Assembly (NCBI GenBank): GCA_009926405.1
Contig: RFOZ01000061.1
Coordinates: 1 to 6,349 of the forward strand
Origin: Cytophagia bacterium
GTDB lineage: Bacteria > Bacteroidota > Bacteroidia > UBA7662
Length of the DNA stretch: 6,349 bases
Direction: 5' to 3'
The notes below the pieces were generated by a model that made no database searches, was not told where the DNA came from, and saw nothing but the letters and a program-made list of their open reading frames with translations. Made by a program: the position numbers and the translations under genes. Of this stretch, positions 6,133 to 6,349 are shown in pieces (the stretch's first letter is position 1; the number at the start of each line of letters is the position of its first letter).

Positions 6133-6349
6133 GAGCCCAACACCTCGACCTCGGCTATTGCTGGTGGTCGGCCCTACCGCCTCCGGTAAAACGGCCCTGG
6201 CTGTTCAGCTGGCCAAGCAATTTCAGACCTCGGTTATCTCAGCCGATTCCAGGCAATGTTACCGAGAAATGCCCGTGGGTTCAGCGGCTCCAACGGTGGA
6301 TGAACAAGAAGGCGTACCGCATTTTTTTATAGGGGATCGATCGATCCCC
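6113..6349 (+). CDS. miaA: tRNA dimethylallyltransferase (N-terminal 79 residues; continues beyond window)
   Basis: MiaA transfers a dimethylallyl group from DMAPP to A37 of tRNAs reading UNN codons. The fragment carries the P-loop LLLVVGPTASGKTALA (Walker A at about 20-27), then ISADSRQCYREMPVGSAAP (about 42-60), which contains the conserved Asp-Ser-Arg substrate motif, then GVPHFFIGDRSI. All are standard MiaA signatures. The frame stays open to the right edge; the full enzyme is usually about 300 residues. The ATG at 6113 overlaps the last 20 bases of the upstream gene in another frame, suggesting translational coupling. TTG 6158 or GTG 6164 would be alternatives with an N-terminus closer to the P-loop, but 6113 is the only ATG. 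No Shine-Dalgarno sequence is seen. Confidence 0.95.
   Translation, partial: MTTTITESPTPRPRLLLVVGPTASGKTALAVQLAKQFQTSVISADSRQCYREMPVGSAAPTVDEQEGVPHFFIGDRSIP

Noticed and set aside
1..6349. tRNA or rRNA genes, riboswitches, CRISPR arrays
   Set aside because: Coding sequence fills nearly all of the window, the gaps are 82, 24 and 52 bases, and I saw no matching sequence or repeat-spacer pattern.

Overview
The window looks like ordinary chromosomal housekeeping and cell-surface DNA from a member of the Bacteroidota, probably an environmental lineage with roughly 50% GC. Three things support this. A pRiA4b ORF-3-like protein with an acidic tail sits directly before miaA. None of the start codons has a recognisable Shine-Dalgarno sequence. 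The MiaA, TopA and CCA-transferase motifs read like those of Bacteroidota. I could run no database search, so this placement is inference from family knowledge.

Layout. Positions 1-1358 (minus strand) are the N-terminal 452 codons of DNA topoisomerase I (topA); its C-terminus lies beyond the left edge. An 82-bp divergent gap (1359-1440) separates it from a rightward gene series and contains an imperfect inverted repeat. Rightward come a family 2 glycosyltransferase (about 1441-2178), an overlapping membrane GT39/ArnT-like glycosyltransferase (about 2166-3797), an HD-domain CCA tRNA nucleotidyltransferase (3822-5306), a pRiA4b ORF-3-like protein with a long acidic tail (5359-6132), and the first 79 codons of miaA (6113 to the right edge). 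Gaps between the rightward genes are 24 and 52 bp, and two junctions overlap, so one transcript is plausible. No stretch over 300 bases lacks a gene.

How the genes may work together. The two glycosyltransferases resemble the common two-step arrangement in which a GT2 enzyme charges a polyprenyl-phosphate with a sugar and a GT-C membrane enzyme transfers that sugar to an acceptor outside the inner membrane. The next three genes have a tRNA theme: cca repairs or adds the 3' CCA end and miaA prenylates A37, with a protein of unknown function between them.

I saw no mobile element, CRISPR array, RNA gene or convincing terminator. I found no clearly new system. The points most worth a second look are the uncharacterised pRiA4b-like protein between two tRNA-maturation genes, the inverted repeat between topA and the GT2 gene, and the run of probable non-ATG starts.
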